A stretch of DNA of 64,000 nucleotides. It comes from Coriobacteriaceae bacterium. GTDB lineage: Bacteria; Actinomycetota; Coriobacteriia; Coriobacteriales; Coriobacteriaceae. Each line of letters begins with the position of its first letter. Position 1 is the stretch's first letter. Location: contig JAUNDT010000001.1 of assembly GCA_030525945.1 (NCBI GenBank), positions 124,001-188,000 of the forward strand, read 5' to 3'. A program made the translations under genes and the position numbers. This document shows, piece after piece, positions 49,417 through 58,263 of this stretch. The notes below the pieces were generated by a model, which saw only the letters and a program-made list of their open reading frames with translations, did no database searches and was not told the DNA's origin.

Positions 49417-50295
49417 CTACGCGTCGAGCGCGAACTCGTACAGGCCCCATGCCGCGGCGATCATCACCACGTCGTACGCCGCGGCGAGGGCCACGCCGCG
49501 CCAAAAGACCGTCATCATGTCCTGCACGCCCACAAGCACCGCGCCCGTTGCGGAAACACAGGCATAGAGCAGCGGAAACGCCACGGGGATGAAGAGAATC
49601 GCCAACATCACGTCGCGTCCGCGCGTGCCCACGGCCATCGTGGAGAGCAACGTGCCCACACCCGCCACACCAACGGTTCCCACCACGAGCGGGAGCGCCA
49701 TCAGCGGTGCGGCGCCGGAAAGCTCCGCGCCCGAAAGGAAAAACAGGAAGAACATCGGCACCGTAATGACCTCGACCGCCAGCAAAAAGAGCAGGTTCGA
49801 GGTCGCCTTGGCTAAGAAGATCACCGCACGGTCAACAGGCGCGAGCAGGATGCCCTCCAGGCAACCCGTCTCGGTTTCGTGCGCAAAGCTGCGGTTGAGG
49901 CCGAGCAGGCTTGTGAACACGATCAGCGCCCACAGCAGGCCGCTCGCAAACTTGACCACCTGCAGTTGGTCTCCCACCTGCGCCAACGCCGCGCCGTAGA
50001 TGGTCAGGACGAGCAGCGCGTACACCGCCATGGACGTGAGCATCTCCCGCGTGCGGAGCTCCTGGCGAATATCCTTGGCAAGCAGGGCGCGGTACTGGGC
50101 CCATGCGGAGGGCGAGCGACGGGTGTCAGCCTGGGGCGCGTTGGAGGGGCGGTCCGACTCGCTGGCCGGGCGGGCGGGCGTGCTGGCACGGCGTGCGGAA
50201 GAGCCGAGGAGCTCGCCTTCCCTGTCATTCCCATGGCGGGCGGCAGGCTCCCCAGTGGCACCCAAGTCGCCCGGCTCGCGACGGATCTTCGCCAT
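49417..50295 (-). CDS. ccmB: Haem exporter protein B, ABC permease
   Basis: A 292-aa membrane protein of the CcmB family, the permease of the Ccm haem-handling ABC complex. About six helices (for example ALIVFTSLLGLNRSFAHETETGCLEG, quoted by SLLGLNR and ETGCLEG). FAHETETGCLEGILLAPVDR resembles the conserved FEEDYEDGTLEQLL segment of CcmB. The first 65 residues are hydrophilic and disordered, an extension absent from typical CcmB. ATG 50295 lies one base after the ccmA stop (TAAGATG), so it is coupled. It is the last gene of the operon; no ccmC follows before the terminator. Confidence 0.85.
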   Translation of the reverse strand: MAKIRREPGDLGATGEPAARHGNDREGELLGSSARRASTPARPASESDRPSNAPQADTRRSPSAWAQYRALLAKDIRQELRTREMLTSMAVYALLVLTIYGAALAQVGDQLQVVKFASGLLWALIVFTSLLGLNRSFAHETETGCLEGILLAPVDRAVIFLAKATSNLLFLLAVEVITVPMFFLFFLSGAELSGAAPLMALPLVVGTVGVAGVGTLLSTMAVGTRGRDVMLAILFIPVAFPLLYACVSATGAVLVGVQDMMTVFWRGVALAAAYDVVMIAAAWGLYEFALDA

Positions 50296-50296
50296 C

Positions 50297-51172
50297 TTAC
50301 GCCACCCCCATTCCAACGGTTGCGCGGTACAGGTCGAAAAACGCCTCGCGATCGACCGTGTCCTTTGGGGCGCACACGACCACGCGGCCCTGCGCCATGA
50401 TGAGCGCATGCGTGCACACATCAAAGCCCCGGTCCAGGTCATGACTCACCATGACAAACGTTCTACCTGCGCGAACGCGATCGATAAGCTGGTCGAGCAG
50501 CTCCGAGGCGTGCGGGTCCAAACCCGCGTACGGCTCGTCGAGCAGCACGAGCTCCGGGTCGTTCACCAGCGCACGCGCGATCGAGAGGCGCTGCTGCATA
50601 CCGCGCGAGAACGTGCGCGCGCGGTCGTTCTGGCGGTGGTCGAGCTCAACCAGGCGCAGGAGCTCGTCGATGCGCCGCGCGGCCTCCGCCTTTGGCATGC
50701 CGTACAGGCTCGCGTAAAACTCCAGGTTCTCGCGGGCGGTCAGGTCGCCGTACAGCATGGACGCGTGCGAGATGAGCCCCACGCGCGCACGCAGAGCGTC
50801 AGGCTCTTCCAGGGCGTCGATGCCCAGGAGTTTCAGCGTGCCTTTTGTGGGGCGCGCGAGCAGGGCGAGCTCGCGAAGCAGCGTGGTTTTTCCCGCGCCG
50901 TTGGAACCGAAGATCGACAGAAATGCCCCGCGCGGAATGGCGAGGTCGACCCCGTCGAGTGCCCGACGAGCGCCGAACTGCTTGACGAGCCCGTGCGCCT
51001 CGATGGCGAGACCGACGTGGGGCGCGGCCGCAGAAGAGGCCGCCGCGGCAGCGGGGCAGTCGCCCGTCGAAATGCCCGGGGCGCACCGGCACGCATCAAC
51101 GGCGCTGGCAGAAGACTCGGCCGCCGGCGCCGTCGCACTCCCCCGGCTCACGTAAGAACGCTTCTCGCCCAT
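50297..51172 (-). CDS. ccmA: Haem exporter ATP-binding protein
   Basis: A 291-aa ABC ATPase, the energy subunit of the CcmAB(C) complex that releases holo-CcmE. Walker A GSNGAGKTTL (near 92), signature FSRGMQQRLSIARA, Walker B LVLLDEPYAGLD and the switch His in VSHDLDRG. An N-terminal extension of about 55 Ala/Ser-rich residues precedes the domain; the true start could be further in. Gaps to ccmF (3 bp) and ccmB (1 bp) show a tight operon. Confidence 0.88.
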   Translation of the reverse strand: MGEKRSYVSRGSATAPAAESSASAVDACRCAPGISTGDCPAAAAASSAAAPHVGLAIEAHGLVKQFGARRALDGVDLAIPRGAFLSIFGSNGAGKTTLLRELALLARPTKGTLKLLGIDALEEPDALRARVGLISHASMLYGDLTARENLEFYASLYGMPKAEAARRIDELLRLVELDHRQNDRARTFSRGMQQRLSIARALVNDPELVLLDEPYAGLDPHASELLDQLIDRVRAGRTFVMVSHDLDRGFDVCTHALIMAQGRVVVCAPKDTVDREAFFDLYRATVGMGVA

Positions 51173-51175
51173 ACG

Positions 51176-53500
51176 CTACGCACGCTCCCCCTGTGAGTCT
51201 GCAGCGCCCGCGCTGGACACGCCCTGCGACTCGACGCACGCGCCAGACTCAACGCCAGAGCCCCGCTCCTCAGCCTGTGCCGCAACTCGCTCCGCACCAC
51301 GAGCACGCTCCCGCTCGTCGGCCGCGAGCAGCGGCGTTGCGCGACGAGGCGCAAACGCCAGCACGATGCCGAGCGTGGACACGGCACCGCCCACCCACGT
51401 GAACAGGATCAGCGGGTTCACCTTGACGCTCACCGAAAGAGTCCCGTCGGCGTTCAGGCCCTGGAACGCGATGAACAGGTCCTCGAGCGGGAACGTAAGA
51501 ACGGCGGCATCGAGCGTGGACTGGCTCGTTGCCGCGGCGACCTTCATCGAAGGCGTCACATTCCCGAGCTTGCGCCCGGTCTCGGCATTGGAAACGTCCA
51601 GCTCAACGCGCATGATCTCGTTGTCCTGGCTGTCGGCGCAGCGGTCGCTGCCCGTGAGTGTGAGCACGTACCCGCCCACCTGCGCCGACTCGCCCACGGT
51701 GTTCGGCAGGTTCAGCGTGGCCTCGCGCACGTACATCATGGAACCCACCAGGCCCACCACCACAACGGCGACGCCCAGGTGGCAGAGGTACCCGCCCGCC
51801 TGGGCGGGGCTGCGGCGGAACAGGTTGAACAGCGCCGTCGGCGCGGACTCGCCCTTATTGCGCATACGGGCGCCCACACCGCGCACCAAGAGGTACAGCG
51901 AACTCGTGAACAGCAGCGACGCCGCGGCAAAGGCGGCGATCGTGAGCGCGAAGTAATACGCAGCCGGACCCTGCTCGGACAGGGCGTCCGCGGCCGGGCC
52001 GCCCGCCTGGAGAATCTCGTGGTACTCGGGCATCAGCACTGTTGCAAAATATGCCATGAGCAGCGCGAACACCGCCATGCCGGCCATCGCGGGCACGCGC
52101 ATGGTGCGCGCGAACTTGGCGCGGTCGGTCTTGCGCCAACCCAGCATGGGGCACACCGCCATGAGCAGCACCACCGCCACCGCAACCGGGCGGGCAACGG
52201 CGTTGTACGCGCCCGCCGCGACCACCGAGCCGCCGAGCGGCATCCAGCCGGGCAGCGCGCTCGAAATGGTCAGATACGCCACCAGCACGGCGGCCATGAG
52301 CATGATGATGTTCGTGAGGTAGTACGTGCCGTTCTTCGACAGCATGGACTCCGCCTCTTCGTCATCCTCGCCAAACGCGCTGTGCCGGTACAGCATGCCC
52401 AGCAAAAAGGCCAGCCCGCTCGCCACCATAATGGCCAGGAAGAAGTACGTGGACACGGGATCCTCGGCAAACGCGTGGACGCTTTGGACCAGGCCGGAGC
52501 GCGTGATGAACGTGCCGAGCACCACGAAGATGAACGTGGCCGTAGCCAGCAGCATGCTCCAGCGCTTAAAGACGCCGCGTTTGCGGTACATCGTGAAGCT
52601 GTGGATCATGGCAACGCAGGTGAGCCAGCTCATAAGGCTCGCGTTCTCCACGGCGTCCCACGCCCAAAAACCGCCCCAGCCCAGGACCACATACGCCCAC
52701 ACGGCGCCCAGGCCCATGCCGATGGACAGGAAGATGAAGCCGAAAACCGCCAGACAGTCGCACAGTTCGACCCAGCGGGCGGACAGGTCGCCGGTGATGA
52801 GGGCCGCCATGGCGTAGGCGAACGGTATGGTCATGGCCGCGCAGCCGATGAACGTCGCCGGCGGGTGCAAGATCATGGCCCAGTGCATGAGCAGCGGGTT
52901 CATGCCGCCGATCTTGGCGGCCAGCGTGCCGTCGGGGTTGAGGTACTCGGCAGCGGTCGCCATGAACGGGTCGTTCGACGGCGAGAGCACGAGCGTGGCG
53001 GTGAACAGGGCGACCACGATTTGCGCCACGCCCAAGGCGGCCGAGGTGAGGTCGTCGCCCTGGGTGCGGCGGCGGAACGCCTGAGCCGCGGCGAATGCCG
53101 AGATGAGCCAGGTCCACAACAGCAGCGAGCCCTGGCGACCCGCCCACACGGCGCTCACGCGGTACAGCGGCTGCAGGGGGCTGTCGGTTGCCGGGTAGTT
53201 GGACACCACGTACGCCAGGCTGTAGTTCTCGGTGAGCATCGCCATGAGCACGATGCCCACACAGGCGGTGAGCAGGAAGAACGTGGCGTAGACGAGGGCG
53301 CGGCCCGCGCGAAGGGCGCGGGGGGACGGAGGCGTCACGGTTGCGCGGGATGCGTCGGGCGCCGGGGTTTCCCGGAGCACCGGAGCCGCCGAGCCGCCCC
53401 CGCACGGGCCGAGCTTCACGCCCGCAATGAGCAGGGCGGCGGACGCAAGCCCGCTCAGGAGCGCGAGAACCTGCAGGGTATTGCCAAGAATTGAGAGCAT
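51176..53500 (-). CDS. ccmF: Cytochrome c haem lyase subunit CcmF
   Basis: A 774-aa membrane protein of the HemeHandling CcmF/CycK family, which attaches haem to apocytochrome c. The WWD motif reads WGGFWAWDAVENASLMSW (near residue 265), with conserved His in HWAMILHPPATFIGC and SVHAFAEDP. About fifteen helices and a large periplasmic loop near 600-690. The C-terminal 60 residues are a hydrophilic tail. GAGAAAGGCATCGC precedes ATG 53500. In E. coli CcmF works with CcmH; none is seen here. Confidence 0.93.
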   Translation of the reverse strand: MLSILGNTLQVLALLSGLASAALLIAGVKLGPCGGGSAAPVLRETPAPDASRATVTPPSPRALRAGRALVYATFFLLTACVGIVLMAMLTENYSLAYVVSNYPATDSPLQPLYRVSAVWAGRQGSLLLWTWLISAFAAAQAFRRRTQGDDLTSAALGVAQIVVALFTATLVLSPSNDPFMATAAEYLNPDGTLAAKIGGMNPLLMHWAMILHPPATFIGCAAMTIPFAYAMAALITGDLSARWVELCDCLAVFGFIFLSIGMGLGAVWAYVVLGWGGFWAWDAVENASLMSWLTCVAMIHSFTMYRKRGVFKRWSMLLATATFIFVVLGTFITRSGLVQSVHAFAEDPVSTYFFLAIMVASGLAFLLGMLYRHSAFGEDDEEAESMLSKNGTYYLTNIIMLMAAVLVAYLTISSALPGWMPLGGSVVAAGAYNAVARPVAVAVVLLMAVCPMLGWRKTDRAKFARTMRVPAMAGMAVFALLMAYFATVLMPEYHEILQAGGPAADALSEQGPAAYYFALTIAAFAAASLLFTSSLYLLVRGVGARMRNKGESAPTALFNLFRRSPAQAGGYLCHLGVAVVVVGLVGSMMYVREATLNLPNTVGESAQVGGYVLTLTGSDRCADSQDNEIMRVELDVSNAETGRKLGNVTPSMKVAAATSQSTLDAAVLTFPLEDLFIAFQGLNADGTLSVSVKVNPLILFTWVGGAVSTLGIVLAFAPRRATPLLAADERERARGAERVAAQAEERGSGVESGACVESQGVSSAGAADSQGERA

Positions 53501-53714
53501 GCGATGCCTTTCTCAATGCCGAAAATCACAGGGCGGCGGGGGGCAGGCCGATGCGAGCGCCTGCACAGAACGCGGGCATTAGCGGGGCCCACGCAGGGTT
53601 GGATGCCGCCCCAGGTGCGACACGCCGCGAGCGCGGGGGCGCGAGAACCGATAGCGCGGGAGTCGTGGGCACGGGGCTGCGGCGGCGAGGTCGGAGCCTC
53701 CGGCGCGGGCTCGG
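53501..53714 (-). other. Gap between ccmE and ccmF
   Basis: 214 bp on the same strand. I looked for a small CcmD- or CcmH-like gene and see no credible frame. No terminator either. Confidence 0.35.
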
Positions 53715-54485
53715 CTACTCCGACACAGACGCGTCCACAGCGGGCTGAGCGCTGGCGCGGAACACGCCGTCCTCCCCCAGCGAGCCTTCGATCACAAGCG
53801 CGGTGCCTTCCTCGATCCCCTCGGGCAGGCCGCCGTCGTATGCAACATCCAGCGTCTCGCCCTGAGACTCGATGGTAAAGCGCACGTCAGCATCCGCGGA
53901 GGCGATTTGCCCGCGCACGTAGCCGCATACCTTCGTGGACTCGCCCACCATGCTGTCCTTTTGGTCGAGCAGGCCCTTAACGGTCAGGGAGCCCTCGGCG
54001 CTTTCGTACTTGGACGGGCACTTGGTGACCATCTCGGTTGCATTGAGCTGGCCGTCCTCGACCGTGCCGGTGCAGATAGCGACCACGCCGGCGCCGAACG
54101 TCGCCGGCAGCGCGCCTTCGTACGTCACGCGAAGCTGGTCATCCTTGCGAGGGCTTTCTTCGGTGCCATCAGAGGCGCCGTTGTTTTCGGCGCTAGAGGT
54201 GGAGGTGGAGCCTTCACTGCCGGCAGCATCGGACTCCGCATTGCCGTCGGCGCCCTCTTCGGCCTCAATATAAAACGTCACCGCGGCGCCTTCATTCGCA
54301 ATTGAATCGACAACAACGGTTCCTGTTACCTGGACGTTCTTCCCCTCGTACCCACCGGCCAGGACCTCGTCCACCGTCAAGGACGAAGCCGCGCTACCCG
54401 AGCCCGCGATCGCCGCGATCACCAGCATGGCCATGGCCACGATTCCGCCGGTTACAACAAGTCGGCGCTTTGCTTTCTTGTTCAT
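53715..54485 (-). CDS. ccmE: CcmE-like haem chaperone, Cys-type, with two OB-like domains
   Basis: A 256-aa membrane-anchored haem chaperone. One N-terminal helix (LVVTGGIVAMAMLVIAAIAG) and a first OB-fold (about 36-165) with VTYEGALPATFGAGVVAICTG typical of CcmE (ends: VTYEGALP, VVAICTG). The haem-binding site, HxxxY in E. coli, reads CPSKY (about 155-159). This is the CxxxY variant known from Desulfovibrio and archaeal Ccm systems. A Ser/Asp/Glu-rich insertion (about 72-115) splits domain 1. A second OB-like segment (about 165-245) lacks CxxxY. AGGGGGACGAC precedes the ATG; a TATACT box at 54577-54582 (minus) may be the operon promoter. Confidence 0.83.
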   Translation of the reverse strand: MNKKAKRRLVVTGGIVAMAMLVIAAIAGSGSAASSLTVDEVLAGGYEGKNVQVTGTVVVDSIANEGAAVTFYIEAEEGADGNAESDAAGSEGSTSTSSAENNGASDGTEESPRKDDQLRVTYEGALPATFGAGVVAICTGTVEDGQLNATEMVTKCPSKYESAEGSLTVKGLLDQKDSMVGESTKVCGYVRGQIASADADVRFTIESQGETLDVAYDGGLPEGIEEGTALVIEGSLGEDGVFRASAQPAVDASVSE

Positions 54486-54946
54486 GTCGTCCCCCTACGG
54501 GCGTTTCACGGCGGCGCACTTCCCCAGCGCGGAGCACGCGTTCCGTTGCGCGCCGTGCCGATTTCCACAGCCGTTAAGTATACAATGTGCGCTGGAAGAC
54601 CGCACCAAACCTCGCTTGCCCTCGGGCAATGCGTGCGGGTTTGAGGAAAGCCGGTGTGCACGCGACGCCCGGAAGGGTCCGCGAAGCGCGCCGGCGCTTC
54701 CGCGGGTCTGGCGGCACGCCCGTGGGACCCGGAAGAGCCCCTGCAGGCCTCAATGGTGCCGCCGCGAGCCCCGCAGACGCCCGCCAGATCCCGGCGGCGT
54801 GTGCGCAGACCCATGCGGCGCGCTCGTGGGATCTGACGGCACACCTCTGATGCCCGATATCCCGCGAGCCCCGCAACCCCTCACCGGGGCACCGATGATT
54901 CCGCACGCGACCACGAGGTCGAAGCGACACAGAAGGAGAACCGATC
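54486..54946. other. Divergent ccmE/coaX intergenic region
   Basis: No gene seen. Contains the candidate ccm -10 box (TATACT, minus strand, 54577-54582). The part at 54650-54850 is GC-rich with loose repeats of the GGGATCTGACGGCACAC / GGGTCTGGCGGCACGC type. AGAAGGAGAACC is the coaX ribosome site. Confidence 0.35.
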
Positions 54947-55711
54947 ATGCTGCTGGCCATCGACATGGGCAACACGCAAACCGCCTTGGGCCTGTTCGAC
55001 GGAGACGAGCTGCTCCATTCGTGGCGCATGCCCTCCGACCGCACGTTTACCAAGGACGAGATCCACGTTCGCCTGCTGGGCTATTTTCATAAGGACGGGT
55101 TCGATCTTGACCAGGTCGACGCCATTGCGTTTGCCGGCGTTGTGCCGCAGCTCATGCGCGAGTGGGAGGGCGTGGCGCGCGTGATTGGCGCGCGTTTGGT
55201 GATCGTGGGCCGCGAAACGGCGGCCGCCACCTCGATTAACGCCCCCAACCCCTCCGAGATCGGCGCCGACCGCATCGCAAACGCCACCGCCGCCGCGGCG
55301 CTGTACGGCGCGCCGAGCATCGTTGTGGACTTTGGAACCGCCACCAACATCGATGTGGTCGACGAGCGCGGCGCCTACATTGGCGGGTGCATCGCCCCTG
55401 GTATCCGCGTGTCGCTCGATGCGCTCACGGCCCGCGCGGCGCGACTCGCGAGCGTGCCTTTGGAGGCGCCTGCGGCGACCATCGGCCACAGCACCATTGA
55501 GGCGGTGCAAAGCGGCACCGTCGTGGGGGCCGCCGCGATGGCCGAAGGGCTCGTCGCGCGCATCAAACGTGAGCTCGGGCGCGACGACGCCTGCGTTATT
55601 GCCACGGGCGGCCTCGCGGGCATTGTTGCCGAAGCGACCGACGCGTTCGACGTGGTGGACCCGCAACTCACCATCAAGGGCATATGCGAGATCTACCGCC
55701 GCCTGGCGTAA
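54947..55711 (+). CDS. coaX: Type III pantothenate kinase
   Basis: A 254-aa ASKHA-fold kinase for the first step of CoA synthesis. The phosphate motif DMGNTQTALGLF (residues 6-17), the pantothenate-binding region GADRIANATAA (near 105) and DFGTATNIDVV (near 127) are all present. TIGHSTIEAVQSG is also conserved. It is independent of feedback by CoA in this class and uses a monovalent cation; these are family traits. AGAAGGAGAACCGATC precedes the ATG. Monocistronic by position. Confidence 0.94.
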   Translation: MLLAIDMGNTQTALGLFDGDELLHSWRMPSDRTFTKDEIHVRLLGYFHKDGFDLDQVDAIAFAGVVPQLMREWEGVARVIGARLVIVGRETAAATSINAPNPSEIGADRIANATAAAALYGAPSIVVDFGTATNIDVVDERGAYIGGCIAPGIRVSLDALTARAARLASVPLEAPAATIGHSTIEAVQSGTVVGAAAMAEGLVARIKRELGRDDACVIATGGLAGIVAEATDAFDVVDPQLTIKGICEIYRRLA

Positions 55712-55866
55712 GTCCGCCGCAGGCGGCGCCCCACCCGCGGGTAACGCCACTACGTCACCTGTTGCCCACCGACACCTGTTACCCACCGGCACCCGTTACC
55801 CTCGCGGGCAACACCCCTCCGGGACCTGTTACCCTCCGCGGGGCGGCGGCGACCCACCTCAAGGCC
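55712..55866. repeat. CACCTGTTACCC-type short repeats after coaX
   Basis: At about 55755-55850 a 17-bp unit, ACCTGTTGCCCACCGAC / ACCTGTTACCCACCGGC / ACCCGTTACCCTCGCGG, is repeated in tandem and then irregularly. The same CCTGTTACC words recur at about 56040-56052. Low-complexity, non-coding. Confidence 0.6.
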
Positions 55867-55998
55867 AAACTCCGTGCATCAGTTGAAACTTGGTGCACTA
55901 CTCAAAAACTCGGTGCACCTTTGAACCACTTCCGCTCGGAAAAATGGCTCAAAAGTGCACCGAGTTTCGTTAAGCGCACCGAACTTCACTGCAACGGT
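55867..55998. repeat. Nested GTGCACCGAGTTT array with dyad symmetry
   Basis: Three direct units AAACTCCGTGCATC (55867), AAACTTGGTGCACT (55886) and AAACTCGGTGCACC (55906), 19-20 bp apart, face two inverted units GTGCACCGAGTTT and GCGCACCGAACTT at 19-bp spacing. The inner units pair over about 22 bp with three mismatches (AAACTCGGTGCAC...TTTGAACCA against TGGCTCAAAAGTGCAC...). Not coding. Confidence 0.75.
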
Positions 55999-56057
55999 AC
56001 CAGTGCTACGGCACCTGCCACCCGTCCGGCACCTGTCCGGCGCCTGTTACCCTGCCT

Positions 56058-57767
56058 CTACAGCGAGCCCAGCTCGGCCACTACGTGACCCAGGCGGTCC
56101 TCGGGCTCCTTGACGTCAACGCCCTCGTAGCGGAAGAAGCGCGCCGGGTTGTGCATCAAGTCCTCAAGTGGCACGAGCACAAAGTCGCGCTCGCCCAGCT
56201 TGGGATGCGGCAGGCGCAGCTTGTCGCCGCCGTGGATCTCGTTGTCCATCCACAGCAGGTCGCAATCGATCACGCGCGGACCGTTCACGCGTGCGTTCTC
56301 GCTGCGATCGCGGCCAAGCTTGTGCTCGATCTTGAGCAGCTCTTCCAGCAAGATGAGCGGAGCGAGCTCCGTCTTGATCTCAATAACGGCATTGGCGAAC
56401 GGGTCTTGATCGGTCTCGTACGCCGGCTCGCTCTCATAAATGCGCGAGCAGGCGGTCACGCACGTCATGGGGATCTCGGCGATGAGATCGCGGGCGGTGC
56501 GGATGTTCTCCTCGCGCTCGCCCTGGTTGGAGCCCAGGGCCACGTAGGCGCGGCGCGGCTGAGGGCGCGCGATGGCCCAAAAACCGTTCAGGAACTGGTA
56601 AAAGCCCTCGACATCATGGACGCGCACGATGTTGGCGCCCTGCTCGATGGCGCCCAGGCACACGCCAAAGGTGGCGATATCGCGCTCGCGCGCATCCTCA
56701 ACGCCGGCGATGGCGCCCACCAGGCGCTTGCGCGACACAGCGCACAGCGTGGGGTACCCCAGCGACGCGATCTTGCCCATCTCGCGCTGGATCACGATGT
56801 CCTCGTTGGCGTCCTTGCCAAAACCCGGGCCCGGATCGACGCAAATGCGCTCGCGCTCGACGCCGGCGTGGATGAGGGCGCGCGCCTGATCGGACAAGAA
56901 GCCCATGACGCGGCGCATGATGGGAGCGGAATCGGGCAGCGTGAAGCGACGCAGCTGAGACGTGCGGGCGTTGGCGCCCGTACGCAGGGCGGAGCGGGCC
57001 ATCACGTTCGCGAGCTCGTCGCCCGTTGGCGCCGGGGCCTCCGCCACGGGAGCCGCAGGGGCCGGAGCGGGCTCGGAAACGACCGCGGCAGCAGAGGCTT
57101 CGGCGGCCTCCGAGCCATTCGGCAGGACTTCGAACGGAAGCTGCGGCTGCAGCGGGGCCATCATGTTCGAGATGAGCTTTGCCTTTGCGGCGCGCTTGGA
57201 CTTGCCGGTGGCGCCGAGGGCGCGCGCGGCCTCCTCCGCCTCGCGGGCCTTCTCGGCCATGAACGCGGCGGCGGATGTGTCAAGCTGGACGGGCGTGTGC
57301 GTGCGCTCGTACGCGGTCTCGGAAACCTCGCCCGCGTGCATGACCACCACGCCGCAGTCGCTGTCCTTAACGAAATCGACCATGCGCGGGTCGGTGAAAC
57401 CGGTCACGTCGTTCACGATGGAGGCGCCCGCGCGAACGGCCGCCTTGGCGACCTCGACGTGGCGCGTGTCGATGGACACAATGGCGCCTTCGGCCGCCAG
57501 CGCCTTGACCACGGGGAGCACACGGCGCGCCTCGGTGTCGGGGTCCACGGGCGTAAAGCCGGGGCGCGTGGACTCGCCGCCCACGTCGATGATGTCGGCG
57601 CCGGCGTCGAGCATCTTGAGGCCGTGCTCGATCGCGGCGTCGACGTCGAGGTGCTCGCCGCCGTCGCTGAACGAATCGGGCGTCACGTTCAGAACGCCCA
57701 TGATGCGCGGGCGGTCGAACTTCAACTCATACTTACCGCAGCGCCAAACTTTGGAATCGCGTGCCAT
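56058..57767 (-). CDS. folP-folK: Dihydropteroate synthase / HPPK fusion
   Basis: A 569-aa bifunctional folate enzyme. FolP half: IMGVLNVTPDSFSDGG, DIIDVGGESTRPGF, SIDTRHVEVAKAAV, NDVTGF and, after a large insertion, ICVDPGPGFGKD and AVSRKRLVG. FolK half begins near 404 with YVALGSNQGERE and has SRIYESEPAYETDQDPFANAV (ends: SRIYESEP, DPFANAV), RVIDCDLLWMD and LPHPKLGERDFVL. The insertion (about 147-275) is Ala/Pro/Glu-rich and lies in the FolP barrel. GAGGAGCCGGCGT precedes ATG 57767. It condenses HPPK product with pABA to dihydropteroate in one chain. Confidence 0.92.
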   Translation of the reverse strand: MARDSKVWRCGKYELKFDRPRIMGVLNVTPDSFSDGGEHLDVDAAIEHGLKMLDAGADIIDVGGESTRPGFTPVDPDTEARRVLPVVKALAAEGAIVSIDTRHVEVAKAAVRAGASIVNDVTGFTDPRMVDFVKDSDCGVVVMHAGEVSETAYERTHTPVQLDTSAAAFMAEKAREAEEAARALGATGKSKRAAKAKLISNMMAPLQPQLPFEVLPNGSEAAEASAAAVVSEPAPAPAAPVAEAPAPTGDELANVMARSALRTGANARTSQLRRFTLPDSAPIMRRVMGFLSDQARALIHAGVERERICVDPGPGFGKDANEDIVIQREMGKIASLGYPTLCAVSRKRLVGAIAGVEDARERDIATFGVCLGAIEQGANIVRVHDVEGFYQFLNGFWAIARPQPRRAYVALGSNQGEREENIRTARDLIAEIPMTCVTACSRIYESEPAYETDQDPFANAVIEIKTELAPLILLEELLKIEHKLGRDRSENARVNGPRVIDCDLLWMDNEIHGGDKLRLPHPKLGERDFVLVPLEDLMHNPARFFRYEGVDVKEPEDRLGHVVAELGSL

Positions 57768-58263
57768 ACGCCGGCTCCTCGATTTCTACTCGAAGGTCAG
57801 ATTGCTCTATTGTACCCTCCGCTCCCACGCCCTGCATCGGCCCGCGCTGGCGGAATTGCGTGCGAGGGTGCAGGCTGCATGCCTTTGTCCGGCCATTGCG
57901 CCGCGCGCCCTCGTTCGGCAATTGTGCCGCATGCCCGCGGGCACCCGTCCGAGCATCACGCCGTATGCCCGCGGCGTCTCCCGATCGGTCACCGTTTTAC
58001 CGCCCTGTCGACATGGCCAATCCGCCGCCCCGCCAAGGCGATCGGACCGCGAACGGGCGCCTGCACCGCAGCCAGCCCGCATGCGGACGCCCCTGCACCG
58101 CCAGCCCGCATGCGAACACCCCACACCATCACCGACCCGCAGGCGATCCCCGCGCACCACCAAGCCCGCGAATAGACTCAGCGCATTCAAATACCCGCCA
58201 CGCACTCGAGCCGCGGTCATATATGATACCTACAGACACTCATTCTCGTTTTTTGGAGCAAAC
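57768..58263. other. Divergent folP-K/xth intergenic region
   Basis: No gene seen. GC-rich with loose repeats such as CAGCCCGCATGCG (twice near 58073 and 58103). Near the right end TATGAT at 58222-58227 may be the -10 of the exonuclease gene, but no -35 matches. GGAGCAAAC is the ribosome site. Confidence 0.35.

Noticed and set aside
53501..53714. Small ccmD- or ccmH-like gene between ccmE and ccmF
   Set aside because: No minus-strand frame of suitable length with a start, ribosome site or membrane helix plus CxxC is present.
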